Shown: positions 1 through 9,000 of the stretch, piece by piece
Position numbering within the stretch: the stretch's first letter is position 1
How the letters are laid out: every line of letters starts with the position of its first letter
Assembly (NCBI GenBank): GCA_033127725.1
Contig: AP026798.1
Span: 1,922,001-1,986,000, forward strand
DNA: 64,000 bases
Origin: Bombiscardovia nodaiensis
GTDB taxonomy: Bacteria; Actinomycetota; Actinomycetes; Actinomycetales; Bifidobacteriaceae
Direction of reading: 5' to 3'
Program-made: the position numbers and the translations under genes
The notes under the pieces: generated by a model
Database searches by the model: none
The model's input: the letters and a program-made list of their open reading frames with translations, nothing else
What the model was told of the DNA's origin: nothing

Positions 1-61
1 GGACGTGCTCGGGGTTGTAGACCTGCCCGTGGCGAACAAAGTGAATCGTCGTAGCTGGCAA
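1..61 (-). CDS. Histidine phosphatase family protein, N-terminal fragment
   Basis: Only the first 20 codons lie in the window; the gene runs off the left edge. Read from a TTG at 61, the peptide is MPATTIHFVRHGQVYNPEHV. It contains the RHG phosphohistidine motif of the phosphoglycerate-mutase-like (histidine phosphatase) superfamily close to the N-terminus, where it belongs. A strong ribosome binding site (AAGGAG) lies about seven bases before the TTG, which decides the start. The gene is divergent from the MFS transporter. The substrate cannot be inferred from this fragment. Confidence 0.7.
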   Translation of the reverse strand, partial: MPATTIHFVRHGQVYNPEHV

Positions 62-223
62 AAGCTGCTCCTTTTTATCTTGTGAACGCTCACAAATACT
101 GCCAACGTTCAGCGTGTCGTCGTCTCAATCAACTAAAGTTTTGCACGGATTGCTTAAGGCCACAAGTCACATCCAATCCATCTGCCGTCTTTCTCAACTC
201 ACCCCGCTGGTGAAAGGAATCTG

Positions 224-1549
224 ATGCCCAGCCAGGTCATCGCCGCCGTTAAAGAGGCAGGCCACCGCATTTTAGGCGGTTACGCAGAACTCTTGCACAT
301 GCCAGGTACCGCCCGTTACGCCGTGGGTGCCGTCATCGCGTCCATGCCAGCCCCCATGGTAGGCATGACCATCACCATTTCGGTGCAGCACTCCTATGGC
401 TCTTACTCGCTCGCAGGCGCTCTGACCGCCACCCAAGCCATTTCCATGGCCGTAGTGGGCCCTGTCCTGGGCAAGTTGGTCGACAAGTTCGGCCAGCGCC
501 GCACCGCCATCCCCACCATGATCGTCTGGATGGTCGCCGCCGCCAGCCTGATTACCGCCATCACCCTGCGCGCCCCAGCCTGGGTGCTCTACTGCCTGGC
601 GCCGTTCATGGCCGCCATCCCGCCTTGGGGAGCTATGAGCCGCCGCCGCTGGACCATGCTTTTGAAGGGCGACCGCGTCCGCACTGAGCGGGCCCTGTCC
701 CTGTGCGGCGTGTTCGACGAAGCCATGTGGGTGGTGGGCAACCCCCTGGCCTCGATTCTGGCCGTCTACTCGGGAATCCTGGCCTTCGCCTTCACCGGTG
801 CCTGCGTGCTCATCGGCGCCATCATGTTCCTGGGAGCCATGGGCACCGAGCCGCCCTCCCAGAGCGAGCTGGCCCGCCGCGAGGGCATTACCCGCAAGGA
901 GTACCGCGCCAAGCAGGAGGCCCTCCAGGCCGAGCTCCAGGGCGCCAAAGGCAAGTCCTCCTTCTGGAGCGCCGGCCTGATTGCCGTGTGTGTCACCTGG
1001 TTCGGCCTGGGTGCCTTCCAGTCCGCGGCCTCCATCTCGATTATTTCCTTCGCCACCGAGCAGGGCATGAAGCAGATGACCGGCTTCGTTTTCGCCTGCT
1101 TCTCCTTCTCCTCCCTGATTGGCGCCCTCCTGTACGGGGCCAAGAGCTGGACGATTCCGCTGTGGAAGCGCTTCTACTTCTGCCTGCTCGTGGTCAACTT
1201 GGGCATTGCCTCCTTCCTCTTTGCCCACAATTTGTGGACGATCATGATCATCTACCTGCTCATCGGCGTCTGCCAGTCCCCCACCTGGATCAACGGCAAC
1301 CAGCTCATGCTCCACCTGGTGCCGCCCATCCGCTTTACCGAGGGCATGGCCTGGCTCAACGCCATGAACTCCATCGGCTCCTCCGCGGGCTCAGCCATAG
1401 CGGGCGTGTTCATTGACCACTACGGCTCCCGCGGCGGCTTCGGCGTGGTCTCGACCCTGGCCCTGACCAGCCTGCTGATTGCCTTCGTGGGCTTCAAACA
1501 GATTCGCACCTCCACCGAGCAGCCCGACTTAACGCTCCTGTCAGCCTAA
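224..1549 (+). CDS. Major facilitator superfamily transporter
   Basis: A 441-residue integral membrane protein with about twelve hydrophobic segments in two halves, separated by a charged cytoplasmic loop at roughly residues 205-245 (ELARREGITRKEYRAKQ). The motif GKLVDKFGQRR after the second segment fits the MFS loop 2-3 signature, so it is likely a proton-coupled exporter or importer. Nothing in the sequence shows the substrate. The ATG start is supported by AAAGGA a few bases upstream. The last codons, including the stop, are tandemly duplicated (see the repeat entry). Confidence 0.8.
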   Translation: MPSQVIAAVKEAGHRILGGYAELLHMPGTARYAVGAVIASMPAPMVGMTITISVQHSYGSYSLAGALTATQAISMAVVGPVLGKLVDKFGQRRTAIPTMIVWMVAAASLITAITLRAPAWVLYCLAPFMAAIPPWGAMSRRRWTMLLKGDRVRTERALSLCGVFDEAMWVVGNPLASILAVYSGILAFAFTGACVLIGAIMFLGAMGTEPPSQSELARREGITRKEYRAKQEALQAELQGAKGKSSFWSAGLIAVCVTWFGLGAFQSAASISIISFATEQGMKQMTGFVFACFSFSSLIGALLYGAKSWTIPLWKRFYFCLLVVNLGIASFLFAHNLWTIMIIYLLIGVCQSPTWINGNQLMLHLVPPIRFTEGMAWLNAMNSIGSSAGSAIAGVFIDHYGSRGGFGVVSTLALTSLLIAFVGFKQIRTSTEQPDLTLLSA

Positions 1550-1568
1550 GCGCTCCTGTCAGCCTGAG
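1533..1568 (+). repeat. 18-bp tandem duplication across the MFS stop codon
   Basis: Two adjacent 18-base copies, CGCTCCTGTCAGCCTAAG and CGCTCCTGTCAGCCTGAG, differ at one base. They are in frame, so the gene ends LLSA-stop and is followed by a second LLSA-stop (TAA, then TGA). This suggests slippage duplication of the 3' end. A similar event is seen at the NRAMP gene stop. Confidence 0.85.
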
Positions 1569-1702
1569 CGCCCTGCCGGAAGCTCATTCCTGCATACGTT
1601 CGCAAGGCTGGGCCCGGTCTGGCGGCCGCGCAAATGGGTGAATATGGCAAGAAGAACGCACTTTTGGTCCGGCTTGCACATGCCTTGCTGTAACATGCCA
1701 CT

Positions 1703-2206
1703 GTGCGAAAACTGATTCAACAGCTGGCGAAGTTCGGTGTCGTAGGTGTGATTGCCTTCATCATCGACATTGGCGTGATGAACCTCATTATTCACTTCCA
1801 TGTGAGCAACATCATCGCCTCCACCGTCTCCTTCCTCGTCTCCCTGGCCTTCAACTACCTGGCCAGCATGAAGTACGTCTTCACCCACCGCGACGACATG
1901 GCCCGGTGGATGGAAGTGGTGGTGTTCTTCGTCTCCTCCGCCATCGGCCTGGGCATCAACGAAGTGGTCATCTGGCTAGGCACCTCCATGCTCCCAGCCA
2001 ACGCCATCTCCACCATGCACGCCAAGTACGTGCTCTACTCCAACGGTGCCAAAATCGCTGCCACCGTCATCGTGGCTATTTGGAATTTCATCATCCGCAA
2101 GTGGCTCCTAGACGCACCAGCGCCGGGCAAGGCCAGCTCGCAGACCTCCTTCGCCCACCGCTTGGGCGCTTTCTCCCTGACCCACCGTCCCTTCGGCTGG
2201 AAGTGA
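1703..2206 (+). CDS. GtrA-like membrane protein
   Basis: A 167-residue protein with four hydrophobic segments. It opens MRKLIQQLAKFGVVGVIAFIID and has a FNYLASMKYVF stretch after the second segment, both typical of the GtrA/DPMS family. These small flippase-like proteins are thought to move polyprenyl-linked sugars across the membrane for wall glycosylation, usually with a GtrB-type glycosyltransferase. A GtrB-like enzyme is encoded about 22 kb away in this window. The start is GTG with no clear ribosome binding site. A TAACAT element six bases upstream could be a -10 box for a leaderless transcript (inference). The C-terminal 30 residues are hydrophilic. Confidence 0.8.
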   Translation: MRKLIQQLAKFGVVGVIAFIIDIGVMNLIIHFHVSNIIASTVSFLVSLAFNYLASMKYVFTHRDDMARWMEVVVFFVSSAIGLGINEVVIWLGTSMLPANAISTMHAKYVLYSNGAKIAATVIVAIWNFIIRKWLLDAPAPGKASSQTSFAHRLGAFSLTHRPFGWK

Positions 2207-2312
2207 GGGCCAGCAGGCACTAGGCTAGGAGTGGAAGGCCCGACCGGCCTCGGCGCTCCCCTTTGAGAGCCCGAAACCGGCAGCGGGACAGCTTTTCTAG
2301 GGAAGGAATACT

Positions 2313-2660
2313 ATGCCTGTTATTCACACACACGTCAGCACCTCGCTCAGCCAGGAGCAGCGTGAGCACATCAAGGCCGCCTACGGCAAGGCCATCGCCG
2401 CCGTGCCCGGCAAGTCGGAGACCTGGCTTATGTGCCCCTTCGAGTCCGACATGCCTATCTACTTCGCTGGCGACGACTCCAAGCCCGCCGCCTACGTGGA
2501 GGTGAACGTCTTCGGCTCCAACGTGCCACGTTCGGCCTGGGAGCAGCTGACACAGTCGATTATGCAGACCCTGGACCAGGAGCTGGGCATCCCCGGCGAC
2601 CGCATCTACATCCGTTACACCGCCACCACCGACTGGGGCTGGAACGGCTCCAACTTCTAG
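2313..2660 (+). CDS. MIF/tautomerase-superfamily protein
   Basis: A 115-residue protein of the size and shape of macrophage migration inhibitory factor (MIF)-like tautomerases. It starts Met-Pro, and Pro becomes the catalytic N-terminal base after Met removal. The motif PAAYVEVNVFGS and the C-terminal DRIYIRYTATTDWGWNGSNF match the conserved MIF pattern (IYIxY, WGWNGxxF). Family members tautomerise keto-enol substrates such as phenylpyruvate. Whether this one has cytokine-like effects is unknown. A purine-rich GGGAAGGA site precedes the ATG. Its stop overlaps the convergent sortase stop in a shared CTAG. Confidence 0.85.
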   Translation: MPVIHTHVSTSLSQEQREHIKAAYGKAIAAVPGKSETWLMCPFESDMPIYFAGDDSKPAAYVEVNVFGSNVPRSAWEQLTQSIMQTLDQELGIPGDRIYIRYTATTDWGWNGSNF

Positions 2661-3805
2661 TCCGCGTCGCGTTCGCGGGGCGGGAGCTGGTTGCTGGGGC
2701 GTTTGTGGGCTGGTTCTTTGCCCCGTGTGCGTTTATGCTGTAAACGAGTTGCTTTCATTATAGTTGCAGCGTTTGCGGTGCTTGTGGCATCTGGTTGCGT
2801 TGACATACCGGGCTGGCGCAGGCTGCGCTGGTGTAGGTGGGCTTTGCGTAGGCTGCGCCATAACCATAGGCTGGCCAGTAGAATGACACTACCCCAGATG
2901 AGAGCCCACCAAGGAAAATCAGGGATAGTGGGTTTAGCCGTGGCGGCTTGCCTGGCTTTCTGCGGGGTGGGGTAAATACGCTGGCCCGTCACGAAAATAC
3001 GCTGCGTATTAATACCCAGGGGCGTACACGTCACCAACGTCACCAGATCCTGACCCTCAACCGGTTTCAAACTCCTCGTCTGATCAGGGTCCACCACCTG
3101 GGTTTTGATCACCTGGTAGGTGACCACATGGTTAAAACTGGAGATCGTGAACTGGTCCCCTGCTTTGACTTGGTCCAAATGCGTAAACATCGTCGCCTGC
3201 GCGAGTCCCCGATGCCCAGTCAGTACAGCGTGCGTGCCCATACCCCCTACCGGCAGGCTCGTACCCTCTAAATGCCCTATACCTTGTAGGAGCGTATCAT
3301 CACCAGTCCCATGATAGACGGGCAAGTCCAGGCGGATACTAGGGATCTGAATACGAGCCATCAACCCATGCCCCGCGTCCAACGCCTGCTCATACTGCTC
3401 ATGCAAACTCTTACCCTCCTTACTGGAGGGCTGGTTCGTGTTCGCCCGATAGGAGGCACCCGCATGCAACGCCTGATTATAGGCTTGAGCCAAAGCAATC
3501 TGCTGCCGGTCTTCCTTCGCTGAAGCCTGCCTAGTGTCAGGCACACCGTGAGCAATCAACCGTGACTGCTCATACTGCGCCACCCAAGACGCTGCCGACG
3601 GATACAATAACGCGCTTATCCCCGCCACCACCAGGACAAACACCAGAACCGCACTCACCCGCTCACCACGCACAAACCGACGAAACCGGCCAGCGTGAGA
3701 CACCCGACCAGGGGAAGACCTTCGACCAGGAGTGGCAGTGACGGCAGGCTCGGCAGATAGAGCAGGCTTACGGCAGTCTTGTTGCCTGTGCAGTCTCACA
3801 CGCAC
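2657..3805 (-). CDS. Class C sortase (pilin polymerase)
   Basis: A 382-residue transpeptidase that would join pilin subunits. An N-terminal transmembrane segment (about residues 50-70) precedes the catalytic domain. The catalytic His is in LTGHRGL (about 198), the Cys in TLVTCTP (about 258) and the Arg in INTQRIFV (about 267). A second membrane segment near residue 320 (WWALIWGSVILLASLWLW) is characteristic of class C enzymes. It is last in the pilus operon. The GTG start sits immediately behind a GGAGGAGGGGGG run, and a GTG two codons later is an alternative. The C-terminal tail is long and basic. Confidence 0.9.
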   Translation of the reverse strand: MRVRLHRQQDCRKPALSAEPAVTATPGRRSSPGRVSHAGRFRRFVRGERVSAVLVFVLVVAGISALLYPSAASWVAQYEQSRLIAHGVPDTRQASAKEDRQQIALAQAYNQALHAGASYRANTNQPSSKEGKSLHEQYEQALDAGHGLMARIQIPSIRLDLPVYHGTGDDTLLQGIGHLEGTSLPVGGMGTHAVLTGHRGLAQATMFTHLDQVKAGDQFTISSFNHVVTYQVIKTQVVDPDQTRSLKPVEGQDLVTLVTCTPLGINTQRIFVTGQRIYPTPQKARQAATAKPTIPDFPWWALIWGSVILLASLWLWRSLRKAHLHQRSLRQPGMSTQPDATSTANAATIMKATRLQHKRTRGKEPAHKRPSNQLPPRERDAD

Positions 3806-3818
3806 CCCCCTCCTCCAT

Positions 3819-3893
3819 CATCCCAGCACGCATACAAGCACCTGGGGGGTTATTCTTTCTCATTTTTGGGGTCAACCACCATCCCAGCACGCA
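3819..3893. repeat. 14-bp direct repeat between sortase and pilin genes
   Basis: CATCCCAGCACGCA occurs at 3819-3832 and again at 3880-3893, upstream of the sortase start. Its role is unknown. No gene is seen between 3806 and 4097 apart from this repeat and the hairpin at 4030-4065. Confidence 0.6.
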
Positions 3894-4029
3894 CACGGCT
3901 ACCTGCACGTACCAGCGCACTCGCGCTCAGTGCTCACCCCTACCCCATCCACGCTTCCCCTTGTTGGTCGCATAAGAGTGCAGGAGTCTGGTTGGGTAAG
4001 AGAAGATCCAGCCAGGCTCCTGCCAGGAA

Positions 4030-4065
4030 ACCGTGACCCTATACTAGGGGGAAAAAGGCCACGGT
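4030..4065 (-). terminator. Hairpin after the backbone pilin gene
   Basis: On the minus strand ACCGTGGCC and GGTCACGGT can pair, with one mismatch, around a loop containing TTTTTCCCCC. It lies just behind the pilin stop and before the sortase gene, so it may act as a partial terminator that keeps sortase transcript below pilin transcript. The U-rich stretch is in the loop rather than after the stem, so this is tentative. Confidence 0.35.
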
Positions 4066-4097
4066 AGTATCACACCAGCATCAGCACACTACGAGCA

Positions 4098-5663
4098 TCA
4101 CTGCCCTGAGTGAGCAGTCTGCCTGCGGATCACCAGGAACAGGGCGCCAGACAGTAGCAAGACACCAGCTACGGTGAGTACGACCAGGCCAGCAGCACCA
4201 GTCAACGGTAGAGGAGGCATGTTGTTCTTACTATTCTCAATGGTCACATCCACGCCAGAAGTCACCCCAGTCTTCACCGCTACTGGCGTAAACGCAGCCG
4301 CACCCGTGGGTAGCACGTATCCGGTAGGTGCTTGAATCTCCTTCAGCACGTAGCAGCGTTGCGTGGCATCCACCGGAGCGTTCTTCGAATCCGAGACAAA
4401 CAGGCCAGCAATCTTCACCTTGCCATCCGCGCCCGTCACAAACGACACATCCGAGCCCACTGTTAACGCCGTGCCCGTGGACTGCGCGTTCGAACAATCA
4501 GCCGCATACGGGTCTTGAGCCGCGTACACCTCAAACTTCGCACCCGACAAGCCCGTCGCATGATCACCCGAATCAATCTTGCTGATCACCAGGTCACCCC
4601 AGTTCTGGTGCACAATCGGGCTCTCCGGAGGGGTGGGCGGGTTCGCAGGAGGCGTCACCGGAGGGGTGACGGGAGGGGTCGCGGACGTATCCGTATCCGA
4701 GTACAGGAACGCCTGGTTCGTGACCACACCATTACCCAGCGAGTCCACCACACCCTTAAACGTGACCGTAATCTTCTTACCAGCCTGGGCTTTCAACCAC
4801 GTCAACCCAGCCTGCGTGAACGACAAGTCCACATCCTGGCCCGTCACCGTCGCCGTATAATTAGCCGCCGGCACCGGCGTACCATCCTCCAGCACGACCG
4901 AAGCCACACCCAAACTCTTCAACCTCGAATCCATGGGATCATGCACAATGTAATACTTAAAATTCGCGTTATCCGCCAACTTCGGCACACTCACCGTCAC
5001 CGGGAACGACGCCACAGACCCCAAACCCAAGCCAGTCTGCTCGCTCACCGTTTTATCAATAGAACCCACACCATTCTTCGGGTACACATTCACATCATAG
5101 AGCCAACCCTTCGTATTCCCATGATCAGGAAAAGGAATCGACACCAAAAACGGTTGAGCAATATCCACCACATTCGACGGCCGCTCAGTCTCAGCCACCA
5201 AATACAACCCCACCGGCAGGTCAGACACCGTCGCCAGACCACCACCAGCAGTAGTCACCTCCTTCTTACCAGCCGTATCCAACCCATGCACATTAGGAGC
5301 CGTACCCAACTGGATAGTCGACGCATTCACAGTATCCACATACGCGGGAGCCGACCACGTTGAAATCATATCCCACGTCTCAGGCTTGGTCATATCCAAA
5401 CCAGCAACCGGGAACACCGTGAACTTCACCCCATCAATACCAGGAGTACTAATACTCGCACTCCCATCAGGCTCCGCCACAGCATTCGTCCCATTCTGAC
5501 GCTCATGCTTATGAATAATCAACGACCCCTTCTTCGCTTGATCAATATCACCAAACGAGGGAGTCGAAGGAGCAGCCGAAACCACCCCCACCAAACCAAA
5601 CGACGCCACCGTGGCAGCCACCAACAGCCCCCCAGCAGCACGAACCACATTACGAACACTCAT
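4098..5663 (-). CDS. Major (backbone) pilin, SpaA/FimA type, LPXTG-anchored
   Basis: A 521-residue pilus shaft subunit. A signal peptide (about 1-37, ending VSAAPS) leads to a domain containing the pilin motif VNVYPKN near residue 195, whose Lys would be the sortase acceptor. An E-box, YVLKEIQAPTGY, lies near residue 440. The sorting signal LPLTG (about 486) is followed by a hydrophobic stretch and the basic tail VIRRQTAHSGQ. Isopeptide-stabilised Ig-like (Cna-B/SpaA) domains are expected from these motifs. The ATG at 5663 is preferred over an upstream start because AGAAGGAGA lies six to eight bases before it. It sits between the tip pilin and class C sortase genes, the usual order. Confidence 0.92.
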   Translation of the reverse strand: MSVRNVVRAAGGLLVAATVASFGLVGVVSAAPSTPSFGDIDQAKKGSLIIHKHERQNGTNAVAEPDGSASISTPGIDGVKFTVFPVAGLDMTKPETWDMISTWSAPAYVDTVNASTIQLGTAPNVHGLDTAGKKEVTTAGGGLATVSDLPVGLYLVAETERPSNVVDIAQPFLVSIPFPDHGNTKGWLYDVNVYPKNGVGSIDKTVSEQTGLGLGSVASFPVTVSVPKLADNANFKYYIVHDPMDSRLKSLGVASVVLEDGTPVPAANYTATVTGQDVDLSFTQAGLTWLKAQAGKKITVTFKGVVDSLGNGVVTNQAFLYSDTDTSATPPVTPPVTPPANPPTPPESPIVHQNWGDLVISKIDSGDHATGLSGAKFEVYAAQDPYAADCSNAQSTGTALTVGSDVSFVTGADGKVKIAGLFVSDSKNAPVDATQRCYVLKEIQAPTGYVLPTGAAAFTPVAVKTGVTSGVDVTIENSKNNMPPLPLTGAAGLVVLTVAGVLLLSGALFLVIRRQTAHSGQ

Positions 5664-5699
5664 CACAACTTCTCCTTCTAACAAACAACACTTCCAAAA

Positions 5700-5880
5700 A
5701 CCACAACCAACCAGATCCCACCAGTCCCCACCAGCAGCCAGCCAACAGCCAGTCCCCCACCAGCAACCAGCAAGTCAAACCAAACCAGCCAGCCAAGCCA
5801 GCAATACCAAGCCAGCTAATCAGCCAGTAGACAGATGGCAGACAGCCAATCAGCCAATCAGCCAAGACAGCCAATCCAAC
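5700..5880 (-). repeat. Low-complexity G/U-rich leader made of TTGGCTG-like units
   Basis: The region between the tip and backbone pilin genes (5664-6012) has no gene. About 180 bases consist of degenerate repeats: CAGCCAA/CAGCCAAT on the plus strand, so UUGGCUG and CUGGUUG on the pilin mRNA. The clearest run is three successive copies of AGCCAATC near 5845-5865. It forms the long 5' leader or linker of the backbone pilin message. Its function is unknown. Confidence 0.7.
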
Positions 5881-6012
5881 TAGGATGGGCCCTCACGAAT
5901 CCGGTGAGCACCACACGAACCACCCAGCACCAGCAAAACCATTAACAGGGTTATTAGCAGAGCCGTCGGTAGAACCATCGGACGAGACAACACGGGCACA
6001 AGCATGATTTGG

Positions 6013-9000
6013 TTAGCCACGATGCCTGCCCCTAACCAGACCATCTAAGAGCCTACGAGACCGACCCACACCCAACAGCGAGCCCACCAAAAGCAAGCCC
6101 AAACCCAACAACAGGTAAGAGAACACGCTAATACCACCGGTTAAAGGCAGGCCCGGCACCTCATGCTGCACGTTCACAATCTCACCTAAGTCCACACTCG
6201 TATGAGACGCGTCAATCGTAAACGGATAGGTTTGCGTCGACAGCACATACCCAGCAGGAGCCTTCGTCTCCTTCAACAGGTACGAGCCAGCAGGCAGGCC
6301 AATCACTTTAAACGCCGCGTTCGCCGCATCCACGTCAATGAGATTCGCCTGGCACACGCCACCCGCCGTATTGCAATCCTGCACCAAGTTCAGAGAACTA
6401 CCAGACACGTCAGCCACCGGAGCACCCGCACTATCCGTAATCCGCCACTCCGAACCCGACAACGGCTTCACACCATCAGAGGTGGGACCAGTAGACTTCT
6501 TCCAAGCCACCACGCCAGCCAACAAACCAGCATCAGCAGCCGAACCACTCACCGTATCCGCAGGCAGAGGCACGGCAACTACACCGTTCGCATCCACATC
6601 CGAATCCTTCGACCGGTCAGCACCCTGAGTTTGCTTCGTAAACCCAACAGACTCACCCTTATCAAAGGTCACCGTATAAGCACCCTGAGCGGAGCGCAAA
6701 CCAGTAAACGCATACTTACCAGCCGCATCCGTCGAAGCCATCAGGTTCACCGGATTACCCAGGTTATCCGTACCAGATAACTTCACCGGCAGACCCTTCA
6801 CCACCGGCTCAGACGCATCACGAACACCAGCACCATCCAAATCCCACCAAGCAAGACCCGAAAGGCTGGAGGACACGACCTGCTGAGCCCGATAGACAGG
6901 GCCTACCGGATCCCTCAACCCCGTAATCCGCGCATAGCCTTCATTCGAGATAGTATCCCCGGCCTTATCGCCAACCACGTCAACAGCAATCTTCGCCGTA
7001 ATCGACTCACCAGAAGCAAACACACCAGGACGCGATAAGCGCACAGCCGTAGACTCAGCCACGGTTGCCGGGCAACCAGCCGAACCCAAATCAGCCTGCT
7101 TACACCACTTGACTGTCGCCGGCATAGGCGTCGCCGTATCCCGGGGCACATTCGACGCCTTCGTATACTCCACCACCACCGGATTACCAGCCACATCACC
7201 AGCAGTCACCGTCACCGATTTCAGCTTGGCTGTCCCAGAAAAGGAACTACCCGCCTGCCCGGTTACCGGCAACACATCAACAATCTCAGGAGCAGTCAAA
7301 CCACCAGTAGAAGGCTGAGTATTTTGCAGGCTCAACTCCCAGATGTTCGACTCAATCTGCGCATTACCGATACGGTTGACCTCAACCGTGGCCGTCAAAT
7401 TACGCTTATCAATCGCAATACCAATAATATTATCCACACTCACGGAAACCGTAGACTTACGAGAAGCCAAGTCAGTATCGCCAGCATCGGTCCATGCCAC
7501 CACACTATTGGTATAGGTACCGTTAGCTGCCGCTTTAGATACTCGCGCCTCTAAAATTATTTCTGGTACAGTTTGGTTCGACTTTTGCCCATTGATTTCC
7601 CAACGTATATACGTCTCACCAGGAGCACATGCAGGCCTCTTAGCGTCGGAAGGAGTTGAAGCTGAGATAACCGCTGGAGCAGGCTTCGAACCTCCACCCA
7701 ACCCATCAGGTGGCACATACTCCAGAGCCGCAGGCAAACAATCCTCCAACCACACCTTATGGCTTATTAACACTGAGCCGCCTGACAGAGATGCTTGTAA
7801 TTGGAATTGAAGTTTTTCATTCCCAGTTGCAGCAACATCAGAAACAAACGTACCAGAAGATCCTTTTCGCACGCCAGAAGTAACGCCGAGTTGTGCAAGT
7901 GCTATGGTTAATCGATCTCCCGGAGAACCTTCATGCTTGTCTGGATCGTAAAGTGATTGAATGACTTTCTTCTTATCTGAGATTAATATCTCATTTTTTG
8001 TCAACTCCCCGTCTTGCCATATATCAGCTGCCCACATAGGCAGAATCGTTCCCTTTGCTAGCGTTTTCCCTGAAGTTAAGCCAATTTCTACAGTTGCATT
8101 CGCTACTTCAGGTAGCACTATTCGAACACGAACTCTATTAACGGCTGTGTAAATAGGATGCGAAAGAGCCATCCCTTGTACTGAGTTGCCAGGAACTTTT
8201 TCTGGCGCATCATACCAAGTCACCCCCGCCTGTGAACAACTGGCATCCGCGCCAGAAGCAGGCACTGACCCACCAGCATATTCGATTTCAATTGGTGGAG
8301 CATCATTCTCAGTTGAGATGTACTTGCCATTTTTCCACATACCCGACAGCCATACTGGTCTTTTATTTGAAGGAATTGCATTGTAAGTGTCTGCGACCGT
8401 TCCAGTCTCCAAACCAGTAAGATTCAGCTTTGTGTTGTCCCAAGCCGTACAGCCTAAATGCGTCTCCTTCAAAGGCACCAGCTCTGACGAACCAGTAAAA
8501 GCCATTTGAGAGAGTACTTCTTGATCAGTTCCTACCCAGCTTTGTCCATCAAAGACCTTGGTATGATTACCGGGAAGTCCCTCGCCCCTTGCGCTGCTCC
8601 AACCTACATACTGACTCGTATAAAGATCGCGTGATTCATTTTCTGGAACACCTGTAACTCCGAAGAAAAATGAGCTGAAACTACCACGTAAGGCTATCGT
8701 ATTTACTACAGTGTTTGAATCATCGTGTATATCCTGATCTATACTAGTCTCAACATCTGCAGCAGTATAACCGTGCATCAGCAAATCTGTATAAGTGTTG
8801 GTTTCATGCAGATTCCACTCATTAAGGTAGATTCCGAAATCTTTGACCGTATCGACAGGCACGTAAGTCACTACTGTTAGAGATACTGCATACCCATACC
8901 CTGCTACAGGATTCCCATAGTTACCCCATGACTTCGTCGGATATGTGTTTAACGACCAGTCAGTATTTTTTAGAGTAAGATAACCTGGCTGCCCTGGTCC

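Noticed and set aside
272..1315. Long minus-strand reading frame opposite the MFS gene
   Set aside because: Composition is His/Gly/Gln-rich with no family motif, and the plus-strand frame has clear membrane segments; it is an antisense shadow.
3805..3810. C6 run at the sortase start as a third phase-variation tract
   Set aside because: Six bases is short, and it lies in the ribosome binding site, not inside the frame; a spacing effect is possible but unsupported.
4515..5363. Plus-strand frame of 282 codons across the backbone pilin
   Set aside because: Arg/His-rich product typical of the complement of C-rich pilin codons; no start signal and no motif.
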